A stretch of 64,000 nt of DNA from Leptospiraceae bacterium (GTDB taxonomy: Bacteria; Spirochaetota; Leptospiria; Leptospirales; Leptospiraceae): positions 868,001 through 932,000 of the forward strand of contig JACKPC010000001.1 of NCBI GenBank assembly GCA_024233835.1, read 5' to 3'. The position numbers and the translations under genes are program-made. The notes under the pieces were generated by a model, which was not told the DNA's origin, made no database searches, and saw nothing but the letters and a program-made list of their open reading frames with translations. This document shows positions 1 to 9,730 of this stretch, piece after piece. The stretch's first letter is position 1. Each line of letters opens with the position of its first letter.

Positions 1-564
1 AGTTTTATATTTCAGGTTAAGCTTATAAATAAATTTAGCCTGTGCATTTTTTAAAAAAATAAGAGAGTTTCGTAACCAGGTATTAGAAAAATGAGATATA
101 GTTTTATCGGATGTTTTTGTGAAATTTACAGACTTTATAAATTCGGATAGTATTTCGGAATGATTGCGCTTGTAGTAGGCTTGTGAAAAAATTAAAAAAT
201 TCTCAGAAATTTTATCACCTACTTTTATAAATGTTAGGCCGAGGGAAAATTTTAAAGCCAGCTTCTCGATTTCCAACTTTCTTCTTTGAACTTCTTTTAT
301 TTCAAAGATTTCCGGAAGAGGCTCGAAGCAATAAAGCTTTCTTTTCTGTAATTTTTTACTCAGAAGCAGGGATTCAATGGGATAGGCAAGACCGAATCCA
401 AAAAACAAGATAGAATAATCATTTTTGTCCAGATCGGGAAAAAAAGAAAGAGCCAGTCGTTCTGCCTCTTTTTTGGGATCAAAATTAGAGTAAAATAACT
501 GGCCGTTTAGCGGATTTTTAAGATTGAAAAGATTGTTTTTGGTTGCAATCAGCTCGAAACGAAT
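1..564 (-). CDS. Maf/DUF115-like glycosyltransferase, N-terminal part (runs off the window)
   Basis: The minus-strand frame stays open from 564 to the window edge (188 codons). About 45-70 residues in, it has the pattern LFFGFGLAYPIESLL followed by a strand ending CFEPLPEIF. This glycine-rich turn plus acidic-Pro motif resembles the N-terminal region of the Maf/MptE-like (DUF115) family of motility-associated flagellin glycosyltransferases. The gene follows the omega-like gene after 9 bases. There is no ATG, GTG or TTG in the frame. A GGAG at 571-574 sits 6 bases upstream of an ATT codon at 562-564, which I take as the start; CTG at 550-552 is the alternative. The family call rests on the N-terminus only. 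Confidence 0.55.
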   Translation of the reverse strand, partial: MRFELIATKNNLFNLKNPLNGQLFYSNFDPKKEAERLALSFFPDLDKNDYSILFFGFGLAYPIESLLLSKKLQKRKLYCFEPLPEIFEIKEVQRRKLEIEKLALKFSLGLTFIKVGDKISENFLIFSQAYYKRNHSEILSEFIKSVNFTKTSDKTISHFSNTWLRNSLIFLKNAQAKFIYKLNLKYKT

Positions 565-573
565 AAAAAACTC

Positions 574-1065
574 CTATTTCTTCTCGCTATACTCGCTTTC
601 TTCGTCTTCAAAGCTATCATTGCTATCATCGAAGTCATCATCATCTGAATTGTCGTCATAATCAGAAAAATCATCGTCGTCATCTTCTTCTTTAGAAGAA
701 AGAACTTTCGGAGGTTCTTCCTCGAGGATTTCCTCTTCATCACTATCACTTTCTTCGATTTCAGGAGCGGACGATTTGGCAAAGAGATTGTTGAATTCCG
801 GATTTTTTTGCTCTTGCTTCTTTTTTACCTCTGCTAATTGCTTTCTTTGTTCTGAAGTAAAATAATCATATTGAACCATTTTCTCAGAAAGAGCATAAAG
901 AGCCTGAACCGCAACTTTCTTGGGCTTTAATCCTTTCGGGATATCGATTTTATCAATTTTATCCAGAACTTCAAAACCGGCCACTGTTACTTCATACTTG
1001 TGATCCCTGGCGAGTTCTATTACACGTAATATATCGAAATCCTGATTGTGCTGGTTATTACTCAT
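574..1065 (-). CDS. RNA polymerase omega-subunit-like protein with long acidic tail
   Basis: This is a 163-residue protein. Residues about 22-75 resemble the omega (RpoZ) core: a KYEVTVAGFEVLDKI helix aligns with the 'FDLVLVAARRARQ' helix of E. coli omega, and KPKKVAVQALYALSEKMV aligns with 'DKTTVIALREIEEGLI'. Omega helps assemble RNA polymerase by chaperoning the beta-prime subunit. The C-terminal half (from about residue 100) is an almost uninterrupted run of Asp, Glu and Ser, absent from classical omega (about 90 residues). The stop codon is 9 bases from the start of the glycosyltransferase gene. The assignment comes from motif alignment by eye and is moderate; an unrelated acidic protein remains possible. 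Confidence 0.45.
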   Translation of the reverse strand: MSNNQHNQDFDILRVIELARDHKYEVTVAGFEVLDKIDKIDIPKGLKPKKVAVQALYALSEKMVQYDYFTSEQRKQLAEVKKKQEQKNPEFNNLFAKSSAPEIEESDSDEEEILEEEPPKVLSSKEEDDDDDFSDYDDNSDDDDFDDSNDSFEDEESEYSEKK

Positions 1066-1299
1066 TCCTTGTACTCCAGAAGGTTATTTGTGATTAAAAG
1101 ATAAAAATATAGAAGGTAGAAAAAAGAACTGTAAAAAGATAAAATCTGTATTTTGTTTGTACATCAGGGTAATCTTTAAGTAGTTTTCGCGTCCAATTTT
1201 CCATCATTGCTCAAACCTCAATTTCGTCAAGAGTATATTTATAATTTTGTTGACCGTAAAGGCTTAAAATTTTACCTATCTTAGCATTAGAGGAAAGCC

Positions 1300-1890
1300 A
1301 TTATTTCGATTACAAAAAAAACTATACTTTTTCTTTCTTTCACATCTATTCTAAGTGCCTGTTTTACAAAAAAGCAGTCAAACTTCTATGTAGATAGTTT
1401 GGAAGGTAGGGATCTACAGGGAAAAACGATACATCTGGCAACTATACAGAAAGTAGATAGAATTGCTCTGAATGTATATTCTCCTACCTGTATCCCCTGT
1501 GTCAAAGAATTGCCGGCTCTCGATTATCTCCATAGGGAAATACAAAAGAACCAGAGAGGGCTTTTGTACCTTGTCGTAGATCCCTTCAATGTAACCGATC
1601 TGGAAGAAGGGACTGATTTTGAAAGAGCCTATACCGAAGCAGCAAAAGTGATGAAAGAAGAAGTTCAAAAAAGGAATATTCAAATCCCTGTCCTTATTAT
1701 GAAAAAGCCTTTTGAGGTAAAACCCGGTACCGGTCTCATTACCGGCACACCGGAAACTCTTCTTTTTGAGACAAGACCTTTAAATCTATATTACAACTTT
1801 GTAGGGCCAATTTCGGAAGCTATGGATATTCCCCAATTAGAAAAAGACACAAAGATCCTCTTTTTTAAGAAGGTTTTCGGGATATTCTAA
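1300..1890 (+). CDS. Thioredoxin/TlpA-like lipoprotein with apparent ATT start
   Basis: The frame opens after a TAG at 1288. It encodes ITKKTILFLSFTSILSAC, a lysine-led hydrophobic signal ending in a lipobox (LSAC), so the mature protein would be membrane-anchored by lipid. A thioredoxin-like pattern follows: NVYSPTCIPCVKELPALDYL, with a CxxC (CIPC) where TlpA/ResA redox proteins carry their active site, and a later GLITGTPETLLF segment resembling the cis-Pro loop. No ATG, GTG or TTG precedes the lipobox; the first is TTG at 1399, beyond the signal. GAGG at 1290-1293 lies 6 bases before ATT at 1300, with further ATTs at 1303 and 1309. The role is probably thiol exchange in the periplasm. It lies just upstream of secA. 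Confidence 0.65.
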   Translation: MISITKKTILFLSFTSILSACFTKKQSNFYVDSLEGRDLQGKTIHLATIQKVDRIALNVYSPTCIPCVKELPALDYLHREIQKNQRGLLYLVVDPFNVTDLEEGTDFERAYTEAAKVMKEEVQKRNIQIPVLIMKKPFEVKPGTGLITGTPETLLFETRPLNLYYNFVGPISEAMDIPQLEKDTKILFFKKVFGIF

Positions 1891-1943
1891 AATGTTATCA
1901 CCTCTACTTTATACTTAAAAATATTTAAACCTGGAACTCAAAT

Positions 1944-4739
1944 ATGTTTGGAAGAATACTTAAAGCCCTTTTTGGAAGTAAATACGAAAGAGACTTAAAA
2001 AAGCTCAAGCCAATTGTTGATTCAATCAATGGTCTCGAAGAAAAAATGCGCGGTTTATCGGATGAAGATTTAAAGCAACAGACTGCCAGGTTTAAAGAAA
2101 GATTAAGCAAGGGAGAAACTCTGGATGATGTTTTACCGGAAGCTTTTGCTACCGTCAGGGAAGTTTCTATTCGTGTAATGGGTATGAGGCACTTTGATGT
2201 GCAGATGATGGGGGGAATCGCTCTTCACTGGGGAAATATCTCTGAGATGAAAACCGGAGAAGGAAAGACTCTGACATCTACCCTGGCGGTGTATCTGAAT
2301 TCTCTAATGGGCAAAGGGGTTCATGTGGTTACTGTAAACGATTACCTGGCAAAACGGGATGCTAACTGGATGAAACCGATCTATGACTTTCTCGGTGTTA
2401 CGGTTGGTGCCATTCAACATGATATGGATCACGAAGACAGGCAGGTGGCTTATGCAGCGGATATAACCTACGGAACCAATAACGAATTTGGCTTTGATTA
2501 TCTCAGAGATAACATGGTAAGCCATCTGGAGCATAAAGTTCAGAGAGGACATTTCTTTGCTATCGTTGACGAAGTGGACTCTATCCTGATAGACGAAGCC
2601 AGAACCCCGCTTATCATTTCCGGGGCTGCTGAAGAATCTACAGATATTTATGCAAGAGTTGATAAAATTATCCCTTCCTTAAAAGGAAAAGAAGAATTTG
2701 ATGTTCCGGAACCTAAAAAGGGCGAAGAGCCAATCGCCGAGAAAGATAAAGTTTGGGATTATGAAATAGATGAAAAGGCGAAAAATGTTCTTTTGACTGA
2801 AAAGGGTGTCGCCAGTGTAGAAAAGCTTTTGGGTATCGATAACCTTTATGCGCATGAAAATGTGAGTGTTGTCCACCACGTTCATCAAGCCTTAAAAGCA
2901 CATAAAATTTATCTAATAGATGTTGACTATGTTGTGCAGGAAGATGAAGTTATCATTGTAGATGAGTTTACAGGTCGTTTAATGCCGGGCAGGCGTTATT
3001 CGGATGGCTTACATCAGGCCATTGAAGCCAAAGAAGGAGTAACTATTGCCAGAGAATCTCAGACTCTTGCATCGATTACTTTTCAGAATTATTTCCGTAT
3101 CTATACAAAGCTAGCAGGTATGACCGGAACCGCCGATACGGAAGCAGAAGAATTTAAAAAGATATACAATCTCGATGTGGTAGTAATTCCAACCAACTTG
3201 CCGCTGAAACGGACCGACCACGCCGATAGGGTATATAGAACCGAAAGAGAGAAATTTTTCGCTATTATCAATGAAATCAAGGATTGCTATAAAAGAAAAC
3301 AGCCGGTTCTTGTAGGAACCATCTCCATAGAAAAATCAGAGGTGCTTTCGGCCCTTCTGGGTAGAGAAAATATTCCGCATAATGTATTAAATGCCAAATT
3401 TCATGAGAAAGAAGCGGAGATTGTGGCCAACGCCGGGAAACCGGGAGCCGTTACTATCGCTACAAATATGGCGGGTCGTGGAACGGACATCGTTCTGGGT
3501 GGTTCCCAAAGATTCAAAGAATCCCTTGAGTCCTGGGAAGAAGAGGAAGAACTTATCTATGAATTTAAAGCTGCCATTAAATCCATGGACTTGGATAAAG
3601 CAGAAATTCTTCTAAACCAAATGCCTTCTCAGAACAAACAAAAGAGGGCCAAAGAAATCTATGACAATGCCCGTTTCTGGAAAATGAATCATGATCTGGT
3701 TTTAGAAGCCGGAGGTTTACATATATTAGGAACCGAACGTCACGAATCCAGAAGGATTGATAACCAGCTAAGAGGACGTTCCGGAAGACAGGGAGACCCG
3801 GGTTCCAGTCGTTTTTACCTTTCTCTGGAAGATGACCTCATGCGGATTTTTGGAAGTGATAGGATTTCTCTTATCATGCAAAAGCTGGGAATGGAAGAAG
3901 GGCAGGAGATTGAACATAAAATGGTTTCCAATGCTATCGCCCGTTCTCAGAAAAGGGTGGAGGGCCATAACTTCGATATTCGTAAACATCTTCTTGAATA
4001 CGATGATGTAATGAATCGTCAGAGGATGGTTATTTATGAACTTAGAAATAATATTTTAGAAAATAAAGATATAAGTAGTACTATAAAAACTTGGATAGAT
4101 GAGATAATCGAAAGCCAGATTCTTCTTCATTGTGAAGGTGCCAATCCAAATGCCTGGAATATTAATGCACTGAATGACTGGCTTACAGATGGTATGGGTA
4201 TGAACTTCACTGTAAATGCAAGTGACTTCAAAAAAGGTGATTCTCAATTAGAGCTTTTTAAACATATCTCAGAAAACTTCATAGAAACTTATGATAGAAA
4301 AGGAAATTCAGTAGGAGAAGCCTGGTCCTTTTTAGAAAGAAATATTCTTCTGGATATTCTGGATCACAGGTGGAAAGATCATCTTTACGTTATGGACAAC
4401 TTGAGAGAGGGGATTTGGACTGTAGGTTATGGAGATAAAAATCCTCTTATAGAATATAAACTACAGGGTTTCCAAATTTTTGATCAGATGGTAGAAAATC
4501 TGAAAACAGAAGTTATTAATTTCTTATTGCGAGTAGAAATTACTGAAGAAAATCCCTATCAGGAAGAAATACAGGAATACCAGAGAGTTGGAGAAGAGCA
4601 CCTCGATATAGATATTTTTAATGAATCGTTCTCTAATCGTACCACCTTAGCACCATCCAGAAAGAAAGCGAATAAAGATGTAACTACAAGTGCCGGTGGG
4701 GCATCCAAAAGAAAGAAAAATCGAAGAAGGAAAAGATAG
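1944..4739 (+). CDS. secA: Preprotein translocase ATPase SecA
   Basis: SecA is the cytoplasmic motor that drives unfolded proteins through SecYEG. All the hallmarks are present in 931 residues: Walker A EMKTGEGKT near residue 105, DEVDSILIDEARTPLIISG (DEAD-type motif II), the preprotein cross-linking domain, ATNMAGRGTDIVLGG, and the arginine-finger segment DNQLRGRSGRQGDPGSS. The C-terminus is a basic lysine/arginine tail (KRKKNRRRKR) and lacks the Cys-rich zinc site that many SecA proteins use for SecB or lipids. The last base of the TAG stop is the first base of the following GTG start, so the U32 gene is translationally coupled. Confidence 0.98.
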   Translation: MFGRILKALFGSKYERDLKKLKPIVDSINGLEEKMRGLSDEDLKQQTARFKERLSKGETLDDVLPEAFATVREVSIRVMGMRHFDVQMMGGIALHWGNISEMKTGEGKTLTSTLAVYLNSLMGKGVHVVTVNDYLAKRDANWMKPIYDFLGVTVGAIQHDMDHEDRQVAYAADITYGTNNEFGFDYLRDNMVSHLEHKVQRGHFFAIVDEVDSILIDEARTPLIISGAAEESTDIYARVDKIIPSLKGKEEFDVPEPKKGEEPIAEKDKVWDYEIDEKAKNVLLTEKGVASVEKLLGIDNLYAHENVSVVHHVHQALKAHKIYLIDVDYVVQEDEVIIVDEFTGRLMPGRRYSDGLHQAIEAKEGVTIARESQTLASITFQNYFRIYTKLAGMTGTADTEAEEFKKIYNLDVVVIPTNLPLKRTDHADRVYRTEREKFFAIINEIKDCYKRKQPVLVGTISIEKSEVLSALLGRENIPHNVLNAKFHEKEAEIVANAGKPGAVTIATNMAGRGTDIVLGGSQRFKESLESWEEEEELIYEFKAAIKSMDLDKAEILLNQMPSQNKQKRAKEIYDNARFWKMNHDLVLEAGGLHILGTERHESRRIDNQLRGRSGRQGDPGSSRFYLSLEDDLMRIFGSDRISLIMQKLGMEEGQEIEHKMVSNAIARSQKRVEGHNFDIRKHLLEYDDVMNRQRMVIYELRNNILENKDISSTIKTWIDEIIESQILLHCEGANPNAWNINALNDWLTDGMGMNFTVNASDFKKGDSQLELFKHISENFIETYDRKGNSVGEAWSFLERNILLDILDHRWKDHLYVMDNLREGIWTVGYGDKNPLIEYKLQGFQIFDQMVENLKTEVINFLLRVEITEENPYQEEIQEYQRVGEEHLDIDIFNESFSNRTTLAPSRKKANKDVTTSAGGASKRKKNRRRKR

Positions 4740-5995
4740 TGAAAAAACCAGAACTCCTGATGCCTGCCGGAAGCCTCGAGAAATTAAAAATTGCATTTCT
4801 CTACGGGGCAGATGCTGTGTATTGTGGAGTTCCCCGCTTTTCCCTTCGAGCCAGGGAAAATGAATTTCGCTTAGAAACCTTAAAAGAAGCAGTAGAATAC
4901 GCGCATAATCTAAATAAGAAAGTTTATTTTACCATTAACGGAATTCCGAGGAATTCCAAACTTCCCAGTTTTCCTCGTTATATTGACGAAATGGCTGCTC
5001 TTAAACCGGATGGTTTGATAATGGCAGATCCCGGTCTCATCCTGAATACAAGAGAAATGCATCCGGAGTTGGATATCCATATTTCTGTTCAGGCAAATGT
5101 AATGAATTATGAGACAGTTCGTTTCTGGCAAAAAATTGGAGCCACAAGAGTAATTCTTTCAAGAGAAGTAAGTATTCCGGAAGTAGCTGAAATTAAGCAG
5201 AAAATTCCTGATATGGAGCTTGAAGTATTTGTTCATGGTGCCATTTGTATTGCTCATAGCGGTCGCTGTTTAATGAGTAATTACTTCAAGCAAAGAGATG
5301 CGAATCAAGGCACCTGCAATAATGCCTGTAGGGATCAATATAAGGTTTTTGTAACGAATCCGAGACAGAACGATGAGTTAATGGAAATTACGGAAGACGA
5401 ATCCGGCACTTATCTAATGAACTCAAAAGACCTTCGGGCCATTGAATACATCGACGAAATTGTTGCTGCTGGTGTAGATTCCTTGAAGGTGGAAGGAAGG
5501 ACTAAGGGAGAGTATTATTTGGCTTTAGTGGCTCGCTCTTATAGAAAAGCCATAGATGATCTGGTAATCGGAAATCCCTTTGATAAAGCCTTATTAGAAC
5601 AGTTAGATAAAGTAGCCTCCAGAAGATATTTCTCAGGTTTCTTAAGTAGAGGACTGGAGAAAGTAACAGAAGAAGAATCTGATTTTCAAAACTACGAAGA
5701 AGGCAATAGCCGAATTCAAACTCAGATGTATGCAGGAAAAATAAAACGCTTTGATGCAGAAAGAATGCTCGGTTTTTTAGATATTAAAAATAAAGTAAAA
5801 ATTGGGGATAAATTAGAAATATTCATGCCCGGAAGAGAAGATACCGAACTTATACAGATTGAAGAAATATTCTATTATAATAAACCTAAAGATGTAGTGA
5901 GTGGCGGGCTCGGGGAAGTAGCGTTTCGTTTTCCTTTTATAGTTCCCGAAAATTCCTTCTTGAGTGTGTTAAAAAATGAGACAGTTAAAACTTAG
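4739..5995 (+). CDS. U32 family peptidase-like protein, TrhP type
   Basis: This 418-residue protein begins KKPELLMPAGSLEKL and carries the U32 signature around residues 165-205: EVFVHGAICIAHSGRC, then RDANQGTCNNACRDQYKV. Its cysteines match the Fe-S-cluster pattern of TrhP/YegQ-like members. In E. coli and B. subtilis these proteins hydroxylate U34 of tRNA using prephenate, so despite the peptidase name a tRNA-modification role is more likely. The GTG start overlaps the secA stop by one base, and its own 3' end overlaps the next lipoprotein gene by 20 bases, suggesting one transcript. The family is certain; the exact subgroup is inferred. Confidence 0.85.
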   Translation: MKKPELLMPAGSLEKLKIAFLYGADAVYCGVPRFSLRARENEFRLETLKEAVEYAHNLNKKVYFTINGIPRNSKLPSFPRYIDEMAALKPDGLIMADPGLILNTREMHPELDIHISVQANVMNYETVRFWQKIGATRVILSREVSIPEVAEIKQKIPDMELEVFVHGAICIAHSGRCLMSNYFKQRDANQGTCNNACRDQYKVFVTNPRQNDELMEITEDESGTYLMNSKDLRAIEYIDEIVAAGVDSLKVEGRTKGEYYLALVARSYRKAIDDLVIGNPFDKALLEQLDKVASRRYFSGFLSRGLEKVTEEESDFQNYEEGNSRIQTQMYAGKIKRFDAERMLGFLDIKNKVKIGDKLEIFMPGREDTELIQIEEIFYYNKPKDVVSGGLGEVAFRFPFIVPENSFLSVLKNETVKT

Positions 5996-6503
5996 TTCTA
6001 TATTCACCTTAGTTTCTTTTTATTTCTTTTCTTGTTCTTTGATGAAAAAACAAGAAGCCGATCCTACGCAGGTCTATACAGATTGTATGGAAACCTTCAA
6101 AGATGAAGCCAAATGTACAGAACTGGCAAAAAAAACAGCTAAATACAACGAAGATAAAAGTATTTATCGCAAGCAAGACTTGGACAAAGAAGCTGAGAGT
6201 AAACTCCGAATCCGGGATGAATTAAAAGATGAGTTACAGAGTAAAAATATAACGTATGTTTTAAATGTTTTGGGAGAACCGGATGAGAGACATAAAGATG
6301 CCTCCGGTAGAACTTACTTCTATTATTATCGTCCGATCGCCCGTTACAGCCCGGAACACGATCCGGATAAAGAGATCAAAGTAATCTTTATCAGGGGAAG
6401 GGTAAGCCGGGTAAATCACACTCCACCGGATACAACACCTAAATCCGGCTTTGATCCGTATAACTTTTTACGAAACAAGGAGAACGTAAAGTCTGAAAAG
6501 TAG
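5976..6503 (+). CDS. Hypothetical lipoprotein
   Basis: A 175-residue protein with a short hydrophobic signal ending in FFSC, a probable lipobox at residues 17-20. The mature part is charged and contains a section (residues 85-150) with DELKDELQSKNITYVLNVLGEPDE followed by aromatic strands. This is reminiscent of SmpA/BamE-like lipoproteins, in which a 'lGePd' turn is followed by YYYR strands, though the match is too weak to name it. The gene overlaps the U32 gene by 20 bases and converges on the phosphatase gene only 4 bases away, with a shared hairpin. Confidence 0.7.
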   Translation: MRQLKLSSIFTLVSFYFFSCSLMKKQEADPTQVYTDCMETFKDEAKCTELAKKTAKYNEDKSIYRKQDLDKEAESKLRIRDELKDELQSKNITYVLNVLGEPDERHKDASGRTYFYYYRPIARYSPEHDPDKEIKVIFIRGRVSRVNHTPPDTTPKSGFDPYNFLRNKENVKSEK

Positions 6504-6516
6504 CCTTTCAGGCTAC
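6500..6516. terminator. Hairpin between convergent genes
   Basis: GTAGCC (6500-6505) pairs with GGCTAC (6511-6516), and flanking CTGAAA/TTTCAG bases could form a competing stem. It lies exactly where the lipoprotein gene and the phosphatase gene converge and includes both stop codons. There is no long T-tract, so termination activity is inferred from position. Confidence 0.4.
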
Positions 6517-9500
6517 ATTCTCCAGAACTTCTAAAATCTTTTTAGCGTTCTTATTTTCCGGATCAATCTTTAAGGCTAATTTTGAAAAGTGTTCTGCTTT
6601 TTTAAAATTCCCTTCAATCCTGTACAAATCAGAAAGGTTAATGAGGTTTTGTACATTATCCGGAAACTTCTCATAAAACTTTTTAGCTGAATCGATAGAT
6701 TGTACATATTGACCGACTTTTCTCTGAGCCAGAGACATATAATACCACATTTCTGTGTTATCCGGATCCTGCTTTAAATACTGTGAGATAACCCGAATAG
6801 CTATTTCGTATTGTTTATCTTTAAAACAGGCTAATCCGAAAAGCTTATTTAGCTTTTGATTTTTATCATCTTTCTTGAATGCTTTTGATAAAACTTCGAT
6901 AGCCTTTTTAACATTGCCTTCCTGATAAAGTTTTCTTCCCTGTGTATACATTTCACTGACAACCGAAATGTCTTCTTTTTCAGAAAAATCATCTTCACCA
7001 AAAAAGAACTCTTCCCTGCTGCTACTTTCTTCTCCAAAGAAGATCTCCTGACGGGTGAGTCCGCTTGAATCTTTTGGAACTGTAAATTCCAGGCGAAGCA
7101 AGGAAAAATCATCTGTCACTTCACCTGTAAGAAAAATATTTTGTTCAAGTTCAAAAAGCTTACCATTGGCCTTTTCTACCAGGCGTAAAAATAAATCTTC
7201 TTTTTCATTGATCCGAGTTTGAGCCTTACCGGGAGAAAGGTTAATATGGTCTTTTCCATCCGAACCCAGTATTAGAATATCTTTATCTTTTAATTTGAAA
7301 CTTTTAATTAGATCAGAAGCATTCAAGTCGAGTCCGATTTTTTTTGTATGTTCAATTGAAGTTTCTATAAAATTGGCTTTCTCATTTCTGAGTAAAACGG
7401 TTCTCGGATGACCTGCATTAATATACAAACATTCCCCGGTTTCATCATTGATTAAAAACATACAGGCTGTAGCTAAAAGATAGCCATCAAAGGTTTTATA
7501 TACCAAATTTAATTCATTAAAAAATTCTTCCAACCAGGTTCTGGGAGAAATGTCGAGTATTCTTTTGTTGGATGCAGAACGCGACAACATCGCATTTACC
7601 ACCACACCCAGAACCATAGCTCCACCGGCTCCCTGAACTGATTTACCCATGGCATCTGCATTTAAAGCAAATGTAAAGGATGTATGCTTGCTTTTCTTTC
7701 CAAACTTAAGATTCCCCGTAAGACAAATATCTCCTCCGAGTTCGGCTCTTTTATCTTTAAAAACAAAGCTATTCTTTTGACGGATGATAAATTCTGTCTT
7801 TACCTGTTTGGATTTGTTCGCGTTGAAGTAAAGAGGTTTAGCCAGTAAGGAGGTTAAGAAATAATATCCATCCTGCTGTATTCGTAATTGTTGAATCGTA
7901 TCTGATTTATCCTGAATTTCTCTTGTTCTTTCTTCTATTGTTTTTTCGAGCGATTCTGCATAGGCCTGCATTTTTGCTTTTGTATCTTTTAAAGATAAAA
8001 CCATAGTATTAAAGGAGTCCGCTACAGAACCAATTTCGTCATGAACTGCTATTGGAACTAAAACATCCAGATCTCCCTCGTTAACTTTTCTTACTCCAAT
8101 AAGAAGTTTTTCTAATGGATGTTTCAGACTATTTCTAAAAAACCTTGGAAAGAGAATTAATATTCCGACCGTAGTCAAAAAAATAGCATAAAATAAGGGA
8201 CTGATGTTGCTATGTGTATATTTTCTATATTCATAATAACTAAAACCTACTTCATAAACATAGGCATCATTTGCAAAATCATAATGAATATAAAAAATTC
8301 CTGCATTACGATATAACCTTTCGTACTGCAAAGAGGAATAGGAAGCCAGTTCCTTTTTTGCCAGTTGATTTAGATCTTTATCTGAAAGCGCGGGAAATTT
8401 AGATTTTAACACATCTTTTCTACCTTCCAATTGCCTTGTCTCAAAATTTACAATTTCCGGAAGACTCACAATACTATCCCTGGAAAAAAGTAGCTCATAG
8501 GTAGAAGGTTCCGCAATTTCTGTATTCGGCTTTTTGAGAACATATACTATACTCTCCGGAAGTTCTTTGAATCTTTCCATGAGAATATTGGTTCTGGAGT
8601 TTTTTACTTCACTCAAGCGAAGCTTATCATAATCGGTTTCACTCATTCGAAGCATTACCTGACCGATATATCCCACTACGATAAGAAGGGTAACAAGAGA
8701 GATGCCTACAAGCTTTATCATAAGGGTTGTGGATTCAGAAGAATTATTCAGATAGATTAAAATAATATAAAAGGATAATACAAGGGAAATTGCAGAGAAT
8801 ATATACGCATAAAATTCCTGTGAAATGAGACCGGAAGAATTTAGAAGTCCCATAAAAGACAAAACGGTCAACAAAAGCATAGCTCTCGAAAAACCTTTAA
8901 TTGAATTTGCATCTTTTCCTACGGGATGGAAAAACTTTAATAAGGAAATTAAAATATTCGCACTTCTATTAATACCTTCTGAACCATTTATTTCTTTTTC
9001 TCCCCTTAGGGACTTATGCATTCCCCATTTTGATAAAAAGCCATCATAGCCCGAATACAGAATGGTCTTTCTAAAAAGTATAATGAAACACCAGAGATGT
9101 AAGAGAAGAGAAATCAGGGTAGAAAATCCACCGGCACTAAAATCATATTTATGCTCGCTAAAGCTGTACATCTTGTCCATGGTCATGGACTGAAACAGGA
9201 AGATAGAAATAGCCAGAAAAGCGAGGCCGAAAGAAAGCGGGATCGCAATTTTTGATTCTTGTTTGTAAACATTTTTGGGATAATGATAACTAAAGGCTAC
9301 AAAGCAGGCTACTCCTAAAAGGGATAATTGGCTGAAAAAAGTGCTATAGGCGGCTATCGGGCTAAATATTGAATAAGAAAGGAAGTGTCCGAGGTACAGA
9401 AACATGTAACCGAGGAAAACTCCCAGTAACCAGTAGGTAGAAAGAATCTTATCTTTTTTGATTCCGAGGTAAACGACAATAATGCTGGAAATAATGAAAA

Positions 9501-9546
9501 CGGTGAAAACGCTGATAGAATGGTATGAAAGTAAAAATAGATCCAT
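6508..9546 (-). CDS. Membrane SpoIIE-type serine phosphatase with HAMP and TPR domains
   Basis: A 1012-residue protein. Residues about 1-300 form a bundle of seven or more membrane segments, followed by an extracytoplasmic stretch and another membrane helix near 455. A HAMP domain follows (PLEKLLIGVRKVNEGDLDV...DEIGSVADSFN), then a coiled coil and a PP2C/SpoIIE phosphatase domain (GGDICLTG, NADAMGKSVQGAGG, LGSDGKDHI) with metal-binding Asp residues. The C-terminal 150 residues are TPR repeats. Such proteins dephosphorylate STAS anti-anti-sigma factors in response to an envelope signal. No cognate sigma factor is in the window, but STAS proteins at 11.4, 22.8 and 46.5 kb are possible substrates. 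Confidence 0.9.
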   Translation of the reverse strand: MDLFLLSYHSISVFTVFIISSIIVVYLGIKKDKILSTYWLLGVFLGYMFLYLGHFLSYSIFSPIAAYSTFFSQLSLLGVACFVAFSYHYPKNVYKQESKIAIPLSFGLAFLAISIFLFQSMTMDKMYSFSEHKYDFSAGGFSTLISLLLHLWCFIILFRKTILYSGYDGFLSKWGMHKSLRGEKEINGSEGINRSANILISLLKFFHPVGKDANSIKGFSRAMLLLTVLSFMGLLNSSGLISQEFYAYIFSAISLVLSFYIILIYLNNSSESTTLMIKLVGISLVTLLIVVGYIGQVMLRMSETDYDKLRLSEVKNSRTNILMERFKELPESIVYVLKKPNTEIAEPSTYELLFSRDSIVSLPEIVNFETRQLEGRKDVLKSKFPALSDKDLNQLAKKELASYSSLQYERLYRNAGIFYIHYDFANDAYVYEVGFSYYEYRKYTHSNISPLFYAIFLTTVGILILFPRFFRNSLKHPLEKLLIGVRKVNEGDLDVLVPIAVHDEIGSVADSFNTMVLSLKDTKAKMQAYAESLEKTIEERTREIQDKSDTIQQLRIQQDGYYFLTSLLAKPLYFNANKSKQVKTEFIIRQKNSFVFKDKRAELGGDICLTGNLKFGKKSKHTSFTFALNADAMGKSVQGAGGAMVLGVVVNAMLSRSASNKRILDISPRTWLEEFFNELNLVYKTFDGYLLATACMFLINDETGECLYINAGHPRTVLLRNEKANFIETSIEHTKKIGLDLNASDLIKSFKLKDKDILILGSDGKDHINLSPGKAQTRINEKEDLFLRLVEKANGKLFELEQNIFLTGEVTDDFSLLRLEFTVPKDSSGLTRQEIFFGEESSSREEFFFGEDDFSEKEDISVVSEMYTQGRKLYQEGNVKKAIEVLSKAFKKDDKNQKLNKLFGLACFKDKQYEIAIRVISQYLKQDPDNTEMWYYMSLAQRKVGQYVQSIDSAKKFYEKFPDNVQNLINLSDLYRIEGNFKKAEHFSKLALKIDPENKNAKKILEVLENVA

Positions 9547-9730
9547 GAATTATCCCTTACTTGTAAATTCGATAGGATCGGTAAAAAGCATGATAAAATT
9601 ATTGTCTCCTTAGGCTAAACGAGACCAGAAAAACGATAAGAATCGAGCTTTTCTTATTTTTTATAAACCTTCTAAAAACTCCAGAAAAAATAGATGAATT
9701 GTGACTTACCCGTACGAAAACTGGTTTGTT

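Noticed and set aside
231..413. Plus-strand frame of 60 residues
   Set aside because: It lies antisense to the Maf-like gene, which has the better coding pattern.
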